This document shows positions 37,197 through 46,362 of a DNA stretch of 64,000 nt, one piece after another. Both the position numbers and the translations under genes were made by a program. The DNA comes from Jannaschia maritima (GTDB lineage: Bacteria > Pseudomonadota > Alphaproteobacteria > Rhodobacterales > Rhodobacteraceae). Every line of letters starts with the position of its first letter. The stretch's first letter is position 1. The stretch is taken from contig NZ_JARGZA010000003.1 of assembly GCF_030973515.1 (NCBI RefSeq), forward strand, positions 1 to 64,000, in the 5' to 3' direction. The notes below the pieces were generated by a model. It made no database searches. It was given only the letters and a program-made list of their open reading frames with translations, and was not told the DNA's origin.

Positions 37197-38783
37197 ATGA
37201 GCCCGGAGATCGAAGCCACGCCCCCCCTGCCGCGCCGCCGCAATCGACGCGCGAAGCCCCGCTGGGGCCGGGCACGCTGGCTGCGCGCGATGGCGGGACC
37301 GCAGGCGATGGTGGCGCTGCCCGTCGTCGCCGCGGGGGTCTGGCTGACGGGGTACGAGGCCGCGGCCATCGTCGCGGCGCTGGGCCTGCCCGCGCTCCTG
37401 CTGCTGTCCGGCCTGACGCCCCTGGGGCGGCCCGGTCCTGGCAGCGGGACGTTCGACCACGTCCTGACCCGGACGGAGGCGCAGGACGTCATCGACGACA
37501 TCATGGCGCATTGCCGCCGGAACAGGACCTCCACCGCCGCGCTGATCGTGCAGGTGGATGGGCCGGGCCTGTCGGGACACGACTGGGGCGACCGAACGAT
37601 GGATCGCGCGCTGACGGCATGCACCCGTCGGATCGAGGCGGTGATGCGCGACCGCGACGCGGTCTTCCGCATGGGCGACCAGCGCATCGCCATCGTGCTG
37701 CAACCCACCCGCCGGGTCGATCTGGACCTCGCCATCATGATCGCCGACCGCGTGCAGCTGACCCTGACCGAGCCCGTGTCCCTGGACGGCGAATTGCTGA
37801 ACCTCGGCTCTCGCGTGGGGATCTGCACCGCCGACGCCTCGCCCCAGCGGTCGGGCGTGGCCCTGCTGGCCGCCGCGGACTGCGCGCTCGGCGCGGCCCT
37901 GCGGCAGGAGGACGGGGCCGTTCGCGCCTTCACCCCCGCCATGAAGCAGGAGGTGGAGGTCGCGAAGCGCCTGGTCCTGCAGGTCGGCCCCGCCCTGGAG
38001 GCGGGCGAGATCCGGCCCTGGTTCCAGGCGCAGGTGGCCGCCGGGACCGGTGCCCTGACTGGGTTCGAGGCGCTGGCGCGCTGGTACCACCCGGACCTGG
38101 GCATCCTGACGCCGGCGCAGTTCCTGCATGCCGTGGAGGCGTCGGGCGCCGGTGGCGCCCTGGGCGAGGTGATGCTGCGGGCCTCGCTCGCGGCGCTCGC
38201 GCGGTGGGACGCGGCGGGCCTCCACGTCCCGCATGTCGGCGTGAACCTGTCCCTGGAGGAGCTGCGCGACCCCCGCCTGGCCGACCGCATCATCTGGGAG
38301 GTCGACCGCCACGACGTTCCCGCCTCCCGCATCTCCGTCGAGATCCTGGAGACCGTGACCCTGGCGGATGCCGAGGACGCGATCATGCAGAACGTCGAAC
38401 GCCTGCGCGCGGCAGGATTCCGGCTGGACCTCGACGACTTCGGCACGGGCGCGGCGTCGATCAGCCACATCGCCCGCTTCGGCGTGCATCGCATCAAGAT
38501 CGACCGGTCCTTCATCGCGGGCCTGGAGGCGGATTCCGAGAAGCGCCGCGTCGTGAACGCCATCCTCAGCCTGGCGGGGCAGCTGAACATCGAGACGCTG
38601 GCCGAAGGGGTGGAAACCCCCGCCCAGGCGGAGGCGCTGGCCGGAATGGGCTGCGACCACCTCCAGGGCTATCACGTCGCCAGGCCCATGCCGTTCGAGG
38701 ACGCGCTGGCCTGGGCCCGGGGCCGCATGACCCCCCCGCCCGAACGCGACCTCGCCCGCCTGGAGCCCCGCGGCACGGCCTAA
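37197..38783 (+). CDS. EAL-domain c-di-GMP phosphodiesterase with degenerate GGDEF domain
   Basis: A 528-residue protein. A basic N terminus is followed by two hydrophobic segments (about residues 35-75), a GGDEF-like domain (about 85-260) in which the signature is replaced by RMGDQR, and an EAL domain (about 270-510). The EAL domain keeps the catalytic set: E291 in FEAL, VNLS, SVEILET, LDDFGTG, IKIDRSF and TLAEGVET. It should hydrolyse c-di-GMP, with the dead GGDEF perhaps a GTP sensor. It is 87 bp upstream of yidC. Confidence 0.93.
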   Translation: MSPEIEATPPLPRRRNRRAKPRWGRARWLRAMAGPQAMVALPVVAAGVWLTGYEAAAIVAALGLPALLLLSGLTPLGRPGPGSGTFDHVLTRTEAQDVIDDIMAHCRRNRTSTAALIVQVDGPGLSGHDWGDRTMDRALTACTRRIEAVMRDRDAVFRMGDQRIAIVLQPTRRVDLDLAIMIADRVQLTLTEPVSLDGELLNLGSRVGICTADASPQRSGVALLAAADCALGAALRQEDGAVRAFTPAMKQEVEVAKRLVLQVGPALEAGEIRPWFQAQVAAGTGALTGFEALARWYHPDLGILTPAQFLHAVEASGAGGALGEVMLRASLAALARWDAAGLHVPHVGVNLSLEELRDPRLADRIIWEVDRHDVPASRISVEILETVTLADAEDAIMQNVERLRAAGFRLDLDDFGTGAASISHIARFGVHRIKIDRSFIAGLEADSEKRRVVNAILSLAGQLNIETLAEGVETPAQAEALAGMGCDHLQGYHVARPMPFEDALAWARGRMTPPPERDLARLEPRGTA

Positions 38784-38870
38784 CCGGCACCCCCCGGCCT
38801 TGACCTTCCCCGCCCGCCCCTGTTGAACGGCGCCCGATCCCGCAGGCCGAGCGACAGGGTGTCTCCCCCC

Positions 38871-40886
38871 ATGGACGACCAGAACAAGAACACGATTCTC
38901 GCCGTGGTGCTGTCCGGCCTGGTCATCCTGGTCTGGATGATCCTGTTCCCGCCGGAGCAGCGCGCGCCCACCGTGGCCGACGTCGAAAGCGCGGACGGCA
39001 TCCCCGATAGCGCGCTGACGCCGCCGCCCGGATCGACCACCACCGGGGCGGTCCCGCGCGGCGCGGTCGCCACCCCGGCGGAGACCCGCGCCGACGCGGT
39101 CGCGGCCAACCCCCGCGTCGTCGTGGACACGCCTCGCCTGACGGGCTCGATCAACCTGACGGGCGGGCGCATCGACGACCTGTCGCTGAAGGACTATCGC
39201 GAAACGCTGGACGACGATTCCCCGATCGTCACGCTCCTGACGCCCGCGGGCGGGGGCGACGCCTACTATGCCCTGCACGGCTGGGTGCCGGCCGGCGATC
39301 TGACCTTCGACGACGTGCCGGGCCCCGCGACCGACTGGACGGTGGAGGGCAACGACGTCCTGTCCCCGGGCGCCCCCGTCACGCTGGTCTGGGACAACGG
39401 CGCCGGCCTGACCTTCCGCAAGTCCTTCGCCGTGGACGAGGACTTCATGTTCACCGTCGCCCAGGGCGTCGAGAACGCCACCGACGGCCCCATCCGCCTG
39501 GCCCCCTATGGCCTCGTGGCCCGCCACGGCGAGCCGGGCGACCTGTCGAACTTCTTCATCCTGCACGAGGGCGTCGTCGCCCGAGCGGACGGCGAGCTGA
39601 CCGAGCTCGACTACGACGACCTGACCGACCTCGACGTCGTCCCCGCCGAAGGCGGCCGCGTCGAGATCACGGAGGCCACGACCGACGGTTGGATCGGGTT
39701 CACCGACAAGTACTGGATGGCCGCGATGATCCCCCCGCAGGGGACACCCTTCCGCCAGGTGGCCAAGTACGTCGACAGCGCCGACATCTATCAGACCGAG
39801 ACGCGCCAGCCCCCGGTGGAGGTCGCCGCGGGTGGCACCGCGCAGTCCGAATCACGCCTGTTCGCCGGCGCGAAGGAATGGGAGGCGATCCGCCATTACC
39901 AGAACGAGGAAGGCGTCGCGGGCTTCGTCGACAGCATCGACTGGGGCTGGTTCTACTTTCTGACCAAGCCGATCTTCATGGGGCTGCACTGGTTGAACGC
40001 CGCGATCGGAAACATGGGCATCGCGATCATCGCGCTGACCCTGGCGATCAAGGCGATCCTGCTGCCGCTCGCCTACAAGTCCTACGTCTCCATGGCCCGG
40101 ATGAAGGAACTCCAGCCGGAGATGGAGAAGCTGAAGGAGAAGGCGGGCGACGACCGCCAGAAGCTCCAGCAGGGGATGATGGAGCTCTACAAGACCAACA
40201 AGGTGAACCCGGCCGCGGGCTGCCTGCCGATCTTGTTGCAGATCCCCATCTTCTTCAGCCTCTACAAGGTGATCTTCGTCACCATCGAGTTGCGGCACGC
40301 GCCCTTCTTCGGACCGTTCCAGGACCTGTCCGCGCCCGATCCCACCAGCATCATGAACCTGTTCGGCCTGCTGCCCTTCGCGGCGCCTGCGCCCGACAGC
40401 ATCCTGTCGCTGGTGTTCATCGGGATCCTTCCGATCCTCCTGGGCATCTCGATGTGGCTGCAGCAGAAGCTGAACCCGACGCCGACCGACCCCACGCAGG
40501 CCATGATCTTCGCCTGGCTGCCCTGGGTGTTCATGTTCATGCTGGGCGGCTTCGCGTCGGGCCTCGTCGTCTACTGGATCGCGAACAACACGATCACGTT
40601 CATCCAGCAATATGCGATCATGGCCAGCCACGGATCGCGGCCCGACCTGTTCGGCAACATCAAGTCGTCGTTCAAGCGCAAGCCCGCGAACCCGCCGGAC
40701 GTGGGCAAGGACGCCCGCCCCGTGAAGGCCGGCGCGAAGGAGGAAGCCGCCGCCGAGGGCGATGCCGTCGCCGACGTGGTGGCCGAACCCGACGAGGTGC
40801 CCGCCCCCGCGACCGCGGTCGATGCCGCGCCGAAGCCCACGAACAAGCCCACGCCCCCGCGCCGCCGGCGGAAGAAGCGCAAGTGA
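38871..40886 (+). CDS. yidC: membrane protein insertase YidC
   Basis: Inserts and folds inner-membrane proteins with or without SecYEG. The 671-residue product is a Gram-negative type: first helix at 8-26, a long periplasmic beta domain (to about 390), then the five-helix insertase core with the conserved positively charged groove and KMKELQPEME-like cytoplasmic loop (MARMKELQPEMEKLKEK), and a basic C-terminal tail ending RRRRKKRK-like. The start is MDDQNKNTIL. A long acidic and Pro-rich linker lies before the basic tail. Its stop overlaps the MOSC gene start. Confidence 0.97.
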   Translation: MDDQNKNTILAVVLSGLVILVWMILFPPEQRAPTVADVESADGIPDSALTPPPGSTTTGAVPRGAVATPAETRADAVAANPRVVVDTPRLTGSINLTGGRIDDLSLKDYRETLDDDSPIVTLLTPAGGGDAYYALHGWVPAGDLTFDDVPGPATDWTVEGNDVLSPGAPVTLVWDNGAGLTFRKSFAVDEDFMFTVAQGVENATDGPIRLAPYGLVARHGEPGDLSNFFILHEGVVARADGELTELDYDDLTDLDVVPAEGGRVEITEATTDGWIGFTDKYWMAAMIPPQGTPFRQVAKYVDSADIYQTETRQPPVEVAAGGTAQSESRLFAGAKEWEAIRHYQNEEGVAGFVDSIDWGWFYFLTKPIFMGLHWLNAAIGNMGIAIIALTLAIKAILLPLAYKSYVSMARMKELQPEMEKLKEKAGDDRQKLQQGMMELYKTNKVNPAAGCLPILLQIPIFFSLYKVIFVTIELRHAPFFGPFQDLSAPDPTSIMNLFGLLPFAAPAPDSILSLVFIGILPILLGISMWLQQKLNPTPTDPTQAMIFAWLPWVFMFMLGGFASGLVVYWIANNTITFIQQYAIMASHGSRPDLFGNIKSSFKRKPANPPDVGKDARPVKAGAKEEAAAEGDAVADVVAEPDEVPAPATAVDAAPKPTNKPTPPRRRRKKRK

Positions 40887-41611
40887 CCCTGACCTCGATC
40901 TGGCGCCACCCCGTCAAGGCCGTGGGCCGCGAAGGGCTGGAGGCCGTCGCGATCACCACCGGGCACGCCCTGCCCGGCGACCGCGTCTGGGCCGTCACCC
41001 ACGAGGGCACGCGCGACGCCGGCCCCGGCTGGGCCAGGAAGGCCAACTTCCTGCGCGGGGTCAGCGGTCCGTCGCTGATGGCCGTCACGGCGCGGACCGA
41101 AGTGGACGGGCGCGTCACCCTGCGGCACCCGGACAGGCCCGACCTGACCGCCGACGCGGACGCGGATGCCGGCGCCATCGTCGCATGGCTCGACCCGATC
41201 TGGCCCGACGACCTGCCCCGCCCGACCGGGGTCGCGCGCTGCGACACCGGCTTCACCGACGTTCCCGAACCCTGGATCAGCATCCACGCCGCCGCCACCC
41301 ACGCGGCGGTCGAGACCGCGGCAGGCGGCCCGCTATCCATCCACCGCTGGCGTGGGAACCTGTGGCTGGACGGGCCCGCTGCCTGGACGGAGTTCGACCT
41401 CGTGGATCGCCCGTTCCGCATCGGCGGGGTCGAGTTCATGGGCCGCGAACCCATCACCCGGTGCAAGGCCACCATGGCCAACCCCGAAACGGGTGAACGC
41501 GACGTGGATACCCTGGCAGCGCTTCGGACCTTCGATCATCAGGATTTCGGCCTTTATGCTGAAGCGATGACCGACGGCACCATCGCGCCCGGCGACCCCC
41601 TGGTCGCATGA
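40883..41611 (+). CDS. MOSC domain protein
   Basis: A 242-residue protein with the MOSC N-terminal beta-barrel part (LTSIWRHPVKAVGREGLEAVAI) and the MOSC domain with the conserved Cys in EPITRCKATMANPETGERD. MOSC proteins handle molybdenum cofactor-bound sulfur in several enzymes, including N-hydroxylated substrate reductases; the actual substrate here is unknown. The start is a GTG overlapping the yidC stop (GTGA) and the end overlaps engB (ATGA). Confidence 0.88.
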   Translation: MTLTSIWRHPVKAVGREGLEAVAITTGHALPGDRVWAVTHEGTRDAGPGWARKANFLRGVSGPSLMAVTARTEVDGRVTLRHPDRPDLTADADADAGAIVAWLDPIWPDDLPRPTGVARCDTGFTDVPEPWISIHAAATHAAVETAAGGPLSIHRWRGNLWLDGPAAWTEFDLVDRPFRIGGVEFMGREPITRCKATMANPETGERDVDTLAALRTFDHQDFGLYAEAMTDGTIAPGDPLVA

Positions 41612-42267
41612 CCGCCACGCTGCCCTTTCCCATAGCCCCGGATCCCGACCCGCAGACGGCGGAGGCGGCGCGCGTCCTGTTCGCAGGCGAGACCGACTTC
41701 CTGAAGGGGGTGGTCGCCATGGACGGCCTGCCCCCCGACGACCGGGTGGAGGTGTGCTTCGCGGGCCGCTCCAACGTCGGCAAGTCCAGCCTCATCAACG
41801 CGCTGACGGGGCGCAAAGCGCTGGCCCGCGCGTCCAACACTCCCGGCCGCACGCAGGAGATCAACTTCTTCACGCTGGGCGGCGAACGGTATCTGGTGGA
41901 CCTGCCGGGCTACGGCTTCGCCGAAGCGCCGGTGGACGTCGTGCGCCGCTGGCAGGACCTGCTCAAGACGTACCTGTCGGGCCGCCAATCGCTGCGCCGC
42001 GCCTTCGTGCTGATCGACCACCGCCACGGCGCGAAGGCCGTGGACGACGAGATCATGGACCTGCTCGACCGCGCCGCCGTGCCCTTCCAGGTCGTTCTGA
42101 CGAAGGCCGACAAGGTGAAGGCCCGCGACCGCGACGCCGCCCTCGCCCGCACCCGCGCGGTCCTGCAGAAGCACCCCGCCGCCTTTCCCGAGCTTGTCGT
42201 CACCTCGTCGGAGACCGGCGCGGGCCTACCTACGCTTCGCGCTGCCATCGCCGGGCTGCAGCCTTGA
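41608..42267 (+). CDS. engB: ribosome-biogenesis GTPase EngB/YihA/YsxC
   Basis: A 219-residue GTPase needed for 50S assembly. G motifs: G1 GRSNVGKSS, G2 region NTPGRTQ, G3 DLPGYG and G4 TKAD. ATG overlaps the MOSC stop. In the yidC-MOSC-engB-argB run this order is conserved in Rhodobacterales. Confidence 0.95.
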   Translation: MTATLPFPIAPDPDPQTAEAARVLFAGETDFLKGVVAMDGLPPDDRVEVCFAGRSNVGKSSLINALTGRKALARASNTPGRTQEINFFTLGGERYLVDLPGYGFAEAPVDVVRRWQDLLKTYLSGRQSLRRAFVLIDHRHGAKAVDDEIMDLLDRAAVPFQVVLTKADKVKARDRDAALARTRAVLQKHPAAFPELVVTSSETGAGLPTLRAAIAGLQP

Positions 42268-42761
42268 TCGTCCGGGCGGCGACGGGCGGCGATGCGGCGG
42301 GCATGGCCGCGTTGCAGAACGCGTTGGTGACCGCGGGCCGCCGCGCGAAGGCTACCGACCAGCCGACCGTCAGCCGGCTCTACCTGGACCATTGCGACCT
42401 CCTGGGCTGTGCCTTGGCCGACGACGGCGGCACGGTGCTGGGATTCCAGGCGCTGCTGTCGGCCGAACCCGGCAACCCCTACGACACGCCGGCGGGCTGG
42501 GGCATCGTCGGCACGCATGTCCACCCCGACGTGATCGGCACGGGCATCGGGCGCAAGCTCTTCGACCACACCCGCCGCACGGCGCAGGCGGCGGGCCTGC
42601 CGTGTCTGGAAGCCTATATCGGCGCCGACAACGACGGCGCGCGGGCCTATTACCACGCGATGGGGTTCCGCACCTGGCGCCGGCCCGTGAACATCGACGC
42701 CAAGGCCATGCCGTTGGCGGACGGGGTCGACCTGACCCCGCCCCCGGACGAGACGCCATGA
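42264..42761 (+). CDS. GNAT-family N-acetyltransferase
   Basis: A 165-residue acetyltransferase of the GNAT fold. The acetyl-CoA pyrophosphate loop appears as [17 protein letters not shown], and the C-terminal [13 protein letters not shown] is the usual final strand-helix. The start is a TTG overlapping the engB stop (TTGA), so it is coupled. Acceptor substrate unknown; location between engB and argB gives no direct clue. Confidence 0.87.
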   Translation: MIVRAATGGDAAGMAALQNALVTAGRRAKATDQPTVSRLYLDHCDLLGCALADDGGTVLGFQALLSAEPGNPYDTPAGWGIVGTHVHPDVIGTGIGRKLFDHTRRTAQAAGLPCLEAYIGADNDGARAYYHAMGFRTWRRPVNIDAKAMPLADGVDLTPPPDETP

Positions 42762-42774
42762 AGGCCCCCGACCC

Positions 42775-43638
42775 ATGAAGGCCCGAGACGACATGACCCG
42801 CGACAACGCCGCCATCGCCCGCACCCTGAACGAGGCGCTCCCCTATCTGCGCCGCTACGACGACGCCGTCGTGGTCATCAAGCTGGGCGGCCACGCGATG
42901 GGGTCGGACGAGGGCATGGCGTCCTTCGCGCGCGACGTGGTTCTGATGCGCACCGTGGGGATCAACCCCGTGATCGTCCATGGCGGCGGCCCGCAGATCA
43001 ACACGATGCTCGATCGGCTGGGCGTCCCGTCCACCTTCGTGCGCGGCAAGCGCGTCACCGACCCGGAAACCATGCGCGTGGTCGAGATGGTCCTGGCGGG
43101 CGAGGTAAACGCCCGCATCGTGCAGGCGATCAACACCGCCGGCGGTCGTGCGGTGGGCCTGACGGGCAAGGACAGCGACATGATCGTCTGCACCCAGGAC
43201 GACCCCGAACTGGGCTTGGTCGGCACGCCCGCCACCGTCGATCCGCGCCTGCTGCAGGCGCTGTTCCGGGACGAGATGATCCCCGTCATCGCGCCCATCG
43301 GCACGGGCGAGGACGACGAGACGTTCAACATCAACGGCGACACCGCCGCTGGCGCGGTCGCGGGCGCGCTGGGCGCCGACCGCCTTCTGCTGCTGACCGA
43401 CGTGGCGGGCGTCAAGGACGCGTCCGGCGCGGTCGTCACAGAACTGACCGCCGATCAGGTCCGGGCCATGACTGCCGACGGCACGATATCGGGCGGCATG
43501 ATCCCCAAGACCCAGACCGCGCTCGACGCGCTGCGCACCGGCGCCCGCGCCGTCGTCATCCTCGACGGCCGAGTGCCCAACGCCGTCCTGCTGGAACTGT
43601 TCACGCCGGAGGGGGCGGGCAGCATCGTGCGGGGCTGA
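42775..43638 (+). CDS. argB: acetylglutamate kinase
   Basis: Phosphorylates N-acetylglutamate in arginine synthesis. The 287-residue product has [41 protein letters not shown] and the [15 protein letters not shown]-terminal motif. MKARDD is used as start; a second Met six codons in (42793) is possible. The bases ATGAAGGCCC occur twice within 20 bp around the start, a small local duplication. Confidence 0.96.
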   Translation: MKARDDMTRDNAAIARTLNEALPYLRRYDDAVVVIKLGGHAMGSDEGMASFARDVVLMRTVGINPVIVHGGGPQINTMLDRLGVPSTFVRGKRVTDPETMRVVEMVLAGEVNARIVQAINTAGGRAVGLTGKDSDMIVCTQDDPELGLVGTPATVDPRLLQALFRDEMIPVIAPIGTGEDDETFNINGDTAAGAVAGALGADRLLLLTDVAGVKDASGAVVTELTADQVRAMTADGTISGGMIPKTQTALDALRTGARAVVILDGRVPNAVLLELFTPEGAGSIVRG

Positions 43639-43650
43639 GACGAGGCCGCA

Positions 43651-43731
43651 CCCCGGGCTTGACCCGGGGTCCCGATGGGCGATGCGCAACCGTCGGATCA
43701 AGACCGTCGGGGCCCCGGGTCAAGCCCGGGG
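43651..43731. repeat. palindromic intergenic repeat with CCCGGG-TCAAG-CCCGGG core
   Basis: Two 25-bp arms (43651-43675 and 43707-43731) are reverse complements with one mismatch; the outer 19 bp are perfect. Each arm is itself palindromic around CCCGGG-N5-CCCGGG. Similar GC-rich REP-type repeats are widespread in Alphaproteobacteria. It sits between convergent argB and DUF3422 genes and could act as a two-way transcription block. Confidence 0.9.
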
Positions 43732-43742
43732 AGTGTGGTCGA

Positions 43743-45017
43743 TCATTCCAGCTTCTTGCGCACCTGCCGCAGGATGAACCACACCCCCAGGATCACCGGG
43801 ACCACCGCCAGCGCCGTGACCGTCCCCTCGCGCATACCAACCCGCGCGGCCAGCGGATACAGCATGTACGCCACCAAGTTCAGCGCGTAGTAGCTGATCG
43901 CCACGACCGACAGCCCCTCGACCGTCCGTTGCAGGCGCAGTTGCGCCGCCGCGCGGGCGTCCATCGACTTCAGCAGGACGGCATTCTGATCGGCCCGGTC
44001 CACGTTGACCCGTGTCGACAGCAAGTCGCCCGCCCGCTTCGCCCGTTCGGCCAGCGCGCTCATGCGGTTCTGCACCGACCGGCAGGTCCGCATCGCGGGG
44101 TCGAAGCGGCGCATCATGAACTCCCCCAGCGTCTGCCGCCCCCCGAAGCGTTCCTCCCGCAGGACCCGGATCCGCTCGTTCACCAGCGTCTCGTACGCCT
44201 CCTGCGCGCCGAAGCGGAAGGCGGACCGCGCCAGCATCGTCTCCAATTCGGACCCGATGGTCAGCAGCCCCTCCAGCGTTTCCTCCGTCGCGGCCTCGCC
44301 CGCCCGCAGGCGTCCGACCAAGCCCGACAACTCCGTGTCCATGCGGCCCACGTCGCCCGACAGGGCCCGCGCGCGGGGCAGGGCCAGCATCGCCATCGTC
44401 TTGTAGGTCTCGATCTCGGTCAGCCGCTGCACGATCCGGCCGACGCGCTTCTCGCCGGTGTCGTCGGCGGCGAAGACGGCGAAGCGGACATGCCCCGCCC
44501 CGTCGATGCGGAAGTCGCTGGCCACCAGCGCGCTGTCGTCCAGCACCCGGCTGACGGCTAGGCTCTCGCCCACGAACCAGTCGTCCAGCTTCTCGACGAT
44601 CCGGTCGCCCGGCGTCTGCTGTTCGACGCGCACCAGCGCCGAGGTCAGGCGCATGCCGGGCGCCTCGTCCAACCAGTCACGGGGGAAGACGTCGAAGATC
44701 GCACCGTCGAAGGGCCGGTCCGCCACGCCGTCGCTGAACAGCGTGTAGGTCACGAACTCGGTATGGCTCTCCCACTTCAAACGGTGCCTGCCCAACGCGC
44801 CGAAGAAATGCGTGGCGTCCGGCGCCGGGCGCGGCCCGCCGAACCGGTCCAGCAGCGCATCCAGATGCGCCCGGTCCAGGGACCGGTCGCGGCCCGCCGC
44901 GTCGCTTTCGCGCTTGATGGCCAGGAACGCCGCCCGGCACGGCGCTGTCAGCGCGGGGAAGGGCCGCGCGTGCAGCTCGTTGGCCAGCGCGTATCGTTGG
45001 GGGTGATCCTTCAACAT
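43743..45017 (-). CDS. DUF3422 family membrane protein
   Basis: A 424-residue protein of the DUF3422 family. The start RYALANELHARPFPAL is the hallmark of the family, followed by a soluble domain with WESHTEFVTYTLF, and at the C terminus two transmembrane helices (about residues 365-385 and 397-415, the latter in VTALAVVPVILGVWFIL). Function unknown; membrane attachment is clear. It lies 25 bp downstream of kynU, on the same strand. Confidence 0.9.
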   Translation of the reverse strand: MLKDHPQRYALANELHARPFPALTAPCRAAFLAIKRESDAAGRDRSLDRAHLDALLDRFGGPRPAPDATHFFGALGRHRLKWESHTEFVTYTLFSDGVADRPFDGAIFDVFPRDWLDEAPGMRLTSALVRVEQQTPGDRIVEKLDDWFVGESLAVSRVLDDSALVASDFRIDGAGHVRFAVFAADDTGEKRVGRIVQRLTEIETYKTMAMLALPRARALSGDVGRMDTELSGLVGRLRAGEAATEETLEGLLTIGSELETMLARSAFRFGAQEAYETLVNERIRVLREERFGGRQTLGEFMMRRFDPAMRTCRSVQNRMSALAERAKRAGDLLSTRVNVDRADQNAVLLKSMDARAAAQLRLQRTVEGLSVVAISYYALNLVAYMLYPLAARVGMREGTVTALAVVPVILGVWFILRQVRKKLE

Positions 45018-45042
45018 CCCGCGGACGTAGCCCCCCCTGCCC

Positions 45043-46230
45043 TCAGGTCACGGCCCGGCGGACGCGGTGTCGCGGGTCGTCCCATTCGCGCCCCGCCATC
45101 ACCGCGGCCAGGTGGTCCACGGCGGCGTCGATCTCACGTTCCGACAGGTAAAGGGGCGTGACGCCGAAGCGCAGGATGTCGGGCGCGCGGAAGTCACCGA
45201 TCACCCCCCGGGCGATCAGCACCTGCATGATCGAATAGCCTTCCGGGTGGCGGAAGCTCACTTGGCTGCCCCGCGACGCCGCGTCCCGGGGCGAGGCCAG
45301 CGTCAGCGCCGGGCACGACGCCTCCACCCCCGCGATCAGGCGCTCCGACAACGCCACCGACCGCGCTCGCACCGCGTCCATCGACACCCCGTCCCAGACA
45401 TCCAGCGCCGCCGAGAGCGCGGCCATCTGCAAGACCGGCGGCGTGCCGATCCGCATCCGCCCGATCCCCGACGCGGGGCGGTACGCCGGCTCGAACGCGA
45501 AGGGGGCGGCATGGCCCAGCCACCCCGACAGCGCCGGCTCCACCGCGTCGATCAGGTCTGGCCGGACATGCACGAAGGCCGGGGCGCCGGGCCCCGCGTT
45601 CAGGTACTTGTAGGTGCAGCCCGCCGCGAAGTCCGCGCCCGCCCCGGTCACATCCACCGGCACCGCCCCCGCCGAATGCGCCAGGTCCCAGATTGCCAGC
45701 GCACCCACGTCGTGCGCCCGCGCCGTCAGCGTGGCCATGTTGTGCATCCGCCCCGTGCGGTAATCCACATGCGTCAGCATCATCGCCGCCACGTCGCCGT
45801 CCAGCGCGTCCGTCACCCCTTCGGGCGGCACGACGCGAAGTTCGTGCCCCCGCCCCAACGTGTCCAGCAGCCCCTGGGCGATGTACAGGTCCGTCGGAAA
45901 GTTGCCGCTGTCCGACAGCACCACCCGCCGGTCGGGGCGCATCCGCAACGCGGCGGCCAGCATCTGGTGGACCTTCAGCGTCAGCGTATCCCCCACCGTG
46001 ACGCTGCCCTCAGGCGCGCCGATCAACCGGGCGATGCGGTCCCCCTGACTGTCCGGCGCGTCCATCCACCCCGCCCCGGTCCACCCGCCGATCAACCGCG
46101 CCTGCCAGTCGTCCAAGGTCCTCGCCACGGCGTCCCGCGCGCCACGCGGCAACGGCCCCAGCGAGTTCCCGTCCAGATAGATCACGCCCTCCGGCAACGC
46201 GAACGCCGCCCGCGTCGCGTCCCAATCCAT
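45043..46230 (-). CDS. kynU: kynureninase
   Basis: PLP enzyme cleaving kynurenine (or 3-hydroxykynurenine) to anthranilate and alanine in tryptophan breakdown. The 395-residue product shows [12 protein letters not shown] at the start, [15 protein letters not shown] with the PLP-binding Asp, the PLP lysine in [14 protein letters not shown], and RIGTPP. I start at [10 protein letters not shown], matching family N termini and following AAGGGGC; MDRIEG (46254) is an alternative. Divergent from pntA. Confidence 0.93.
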   Translation of the reverse strand: MDWDATRAAFALPEGVIYLDGNSLGPLPRGARDAVARTLDDWQARLIGGWTGAGWMDAPDSQGDRIARLIGAPEGSVTVGDTLTLKVHQMLAAALRMRPDRRVVLSDSGNFPTDLYIAQGLLDTLGRGHELRVVPPEGVTDALDGDVAAMMLTHVDYRTGRMHNMATLTARAHDVGALAIWDLAHSAGAVPVDVTGAGADFAAGCTYKYLNAGPGAPAFVHVRPDLIDAVEPALSGWLGHAAPFAFEPAYRPASGIGRMRIGTPPVLQMAALSAALDVWDGVSMDAVRARSVALSERLIAGVEASCPALTLASPRDAASRGSQVSFRHPEGYSIMQVLIARGVIGDFRAPDILRFGVTPLYLSEREIDAAVDHLAAVMAGREWDDPRHRVRRAVT

Positions 46231-46267
46231 GCCCGCCCCTTCGATCCGATCCATTCGCGCGTCCTGC

Positions 46268-46295
46268 CGCGCAACGATGTTTCGCGCAAGCGCGA
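46268..46295. promoter_or_regulatory. palindromes in the kynU/pntA divergent region
   Basis: TCGCGC-AA-GCGCGA (46282-46295) is a perfect 14-bp palindrome, and an overlapping imperfect dyad CGCGCAAC-GAT-GTTTCGCG (46268-46286) lies on its left. They stand 38-65 bp upstream of kynU, a natural operator position. The regulator is unknown, and short GC-palindromes are not rare here. Confidence 0.35.
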
Positions 46296-46362
46296 CCGTC
46301 TGTTGCGTGCGCGGGGTGGGGTGATTAATGCGGAACGGACAGCCTGCCCGGGGGAGATTGCG

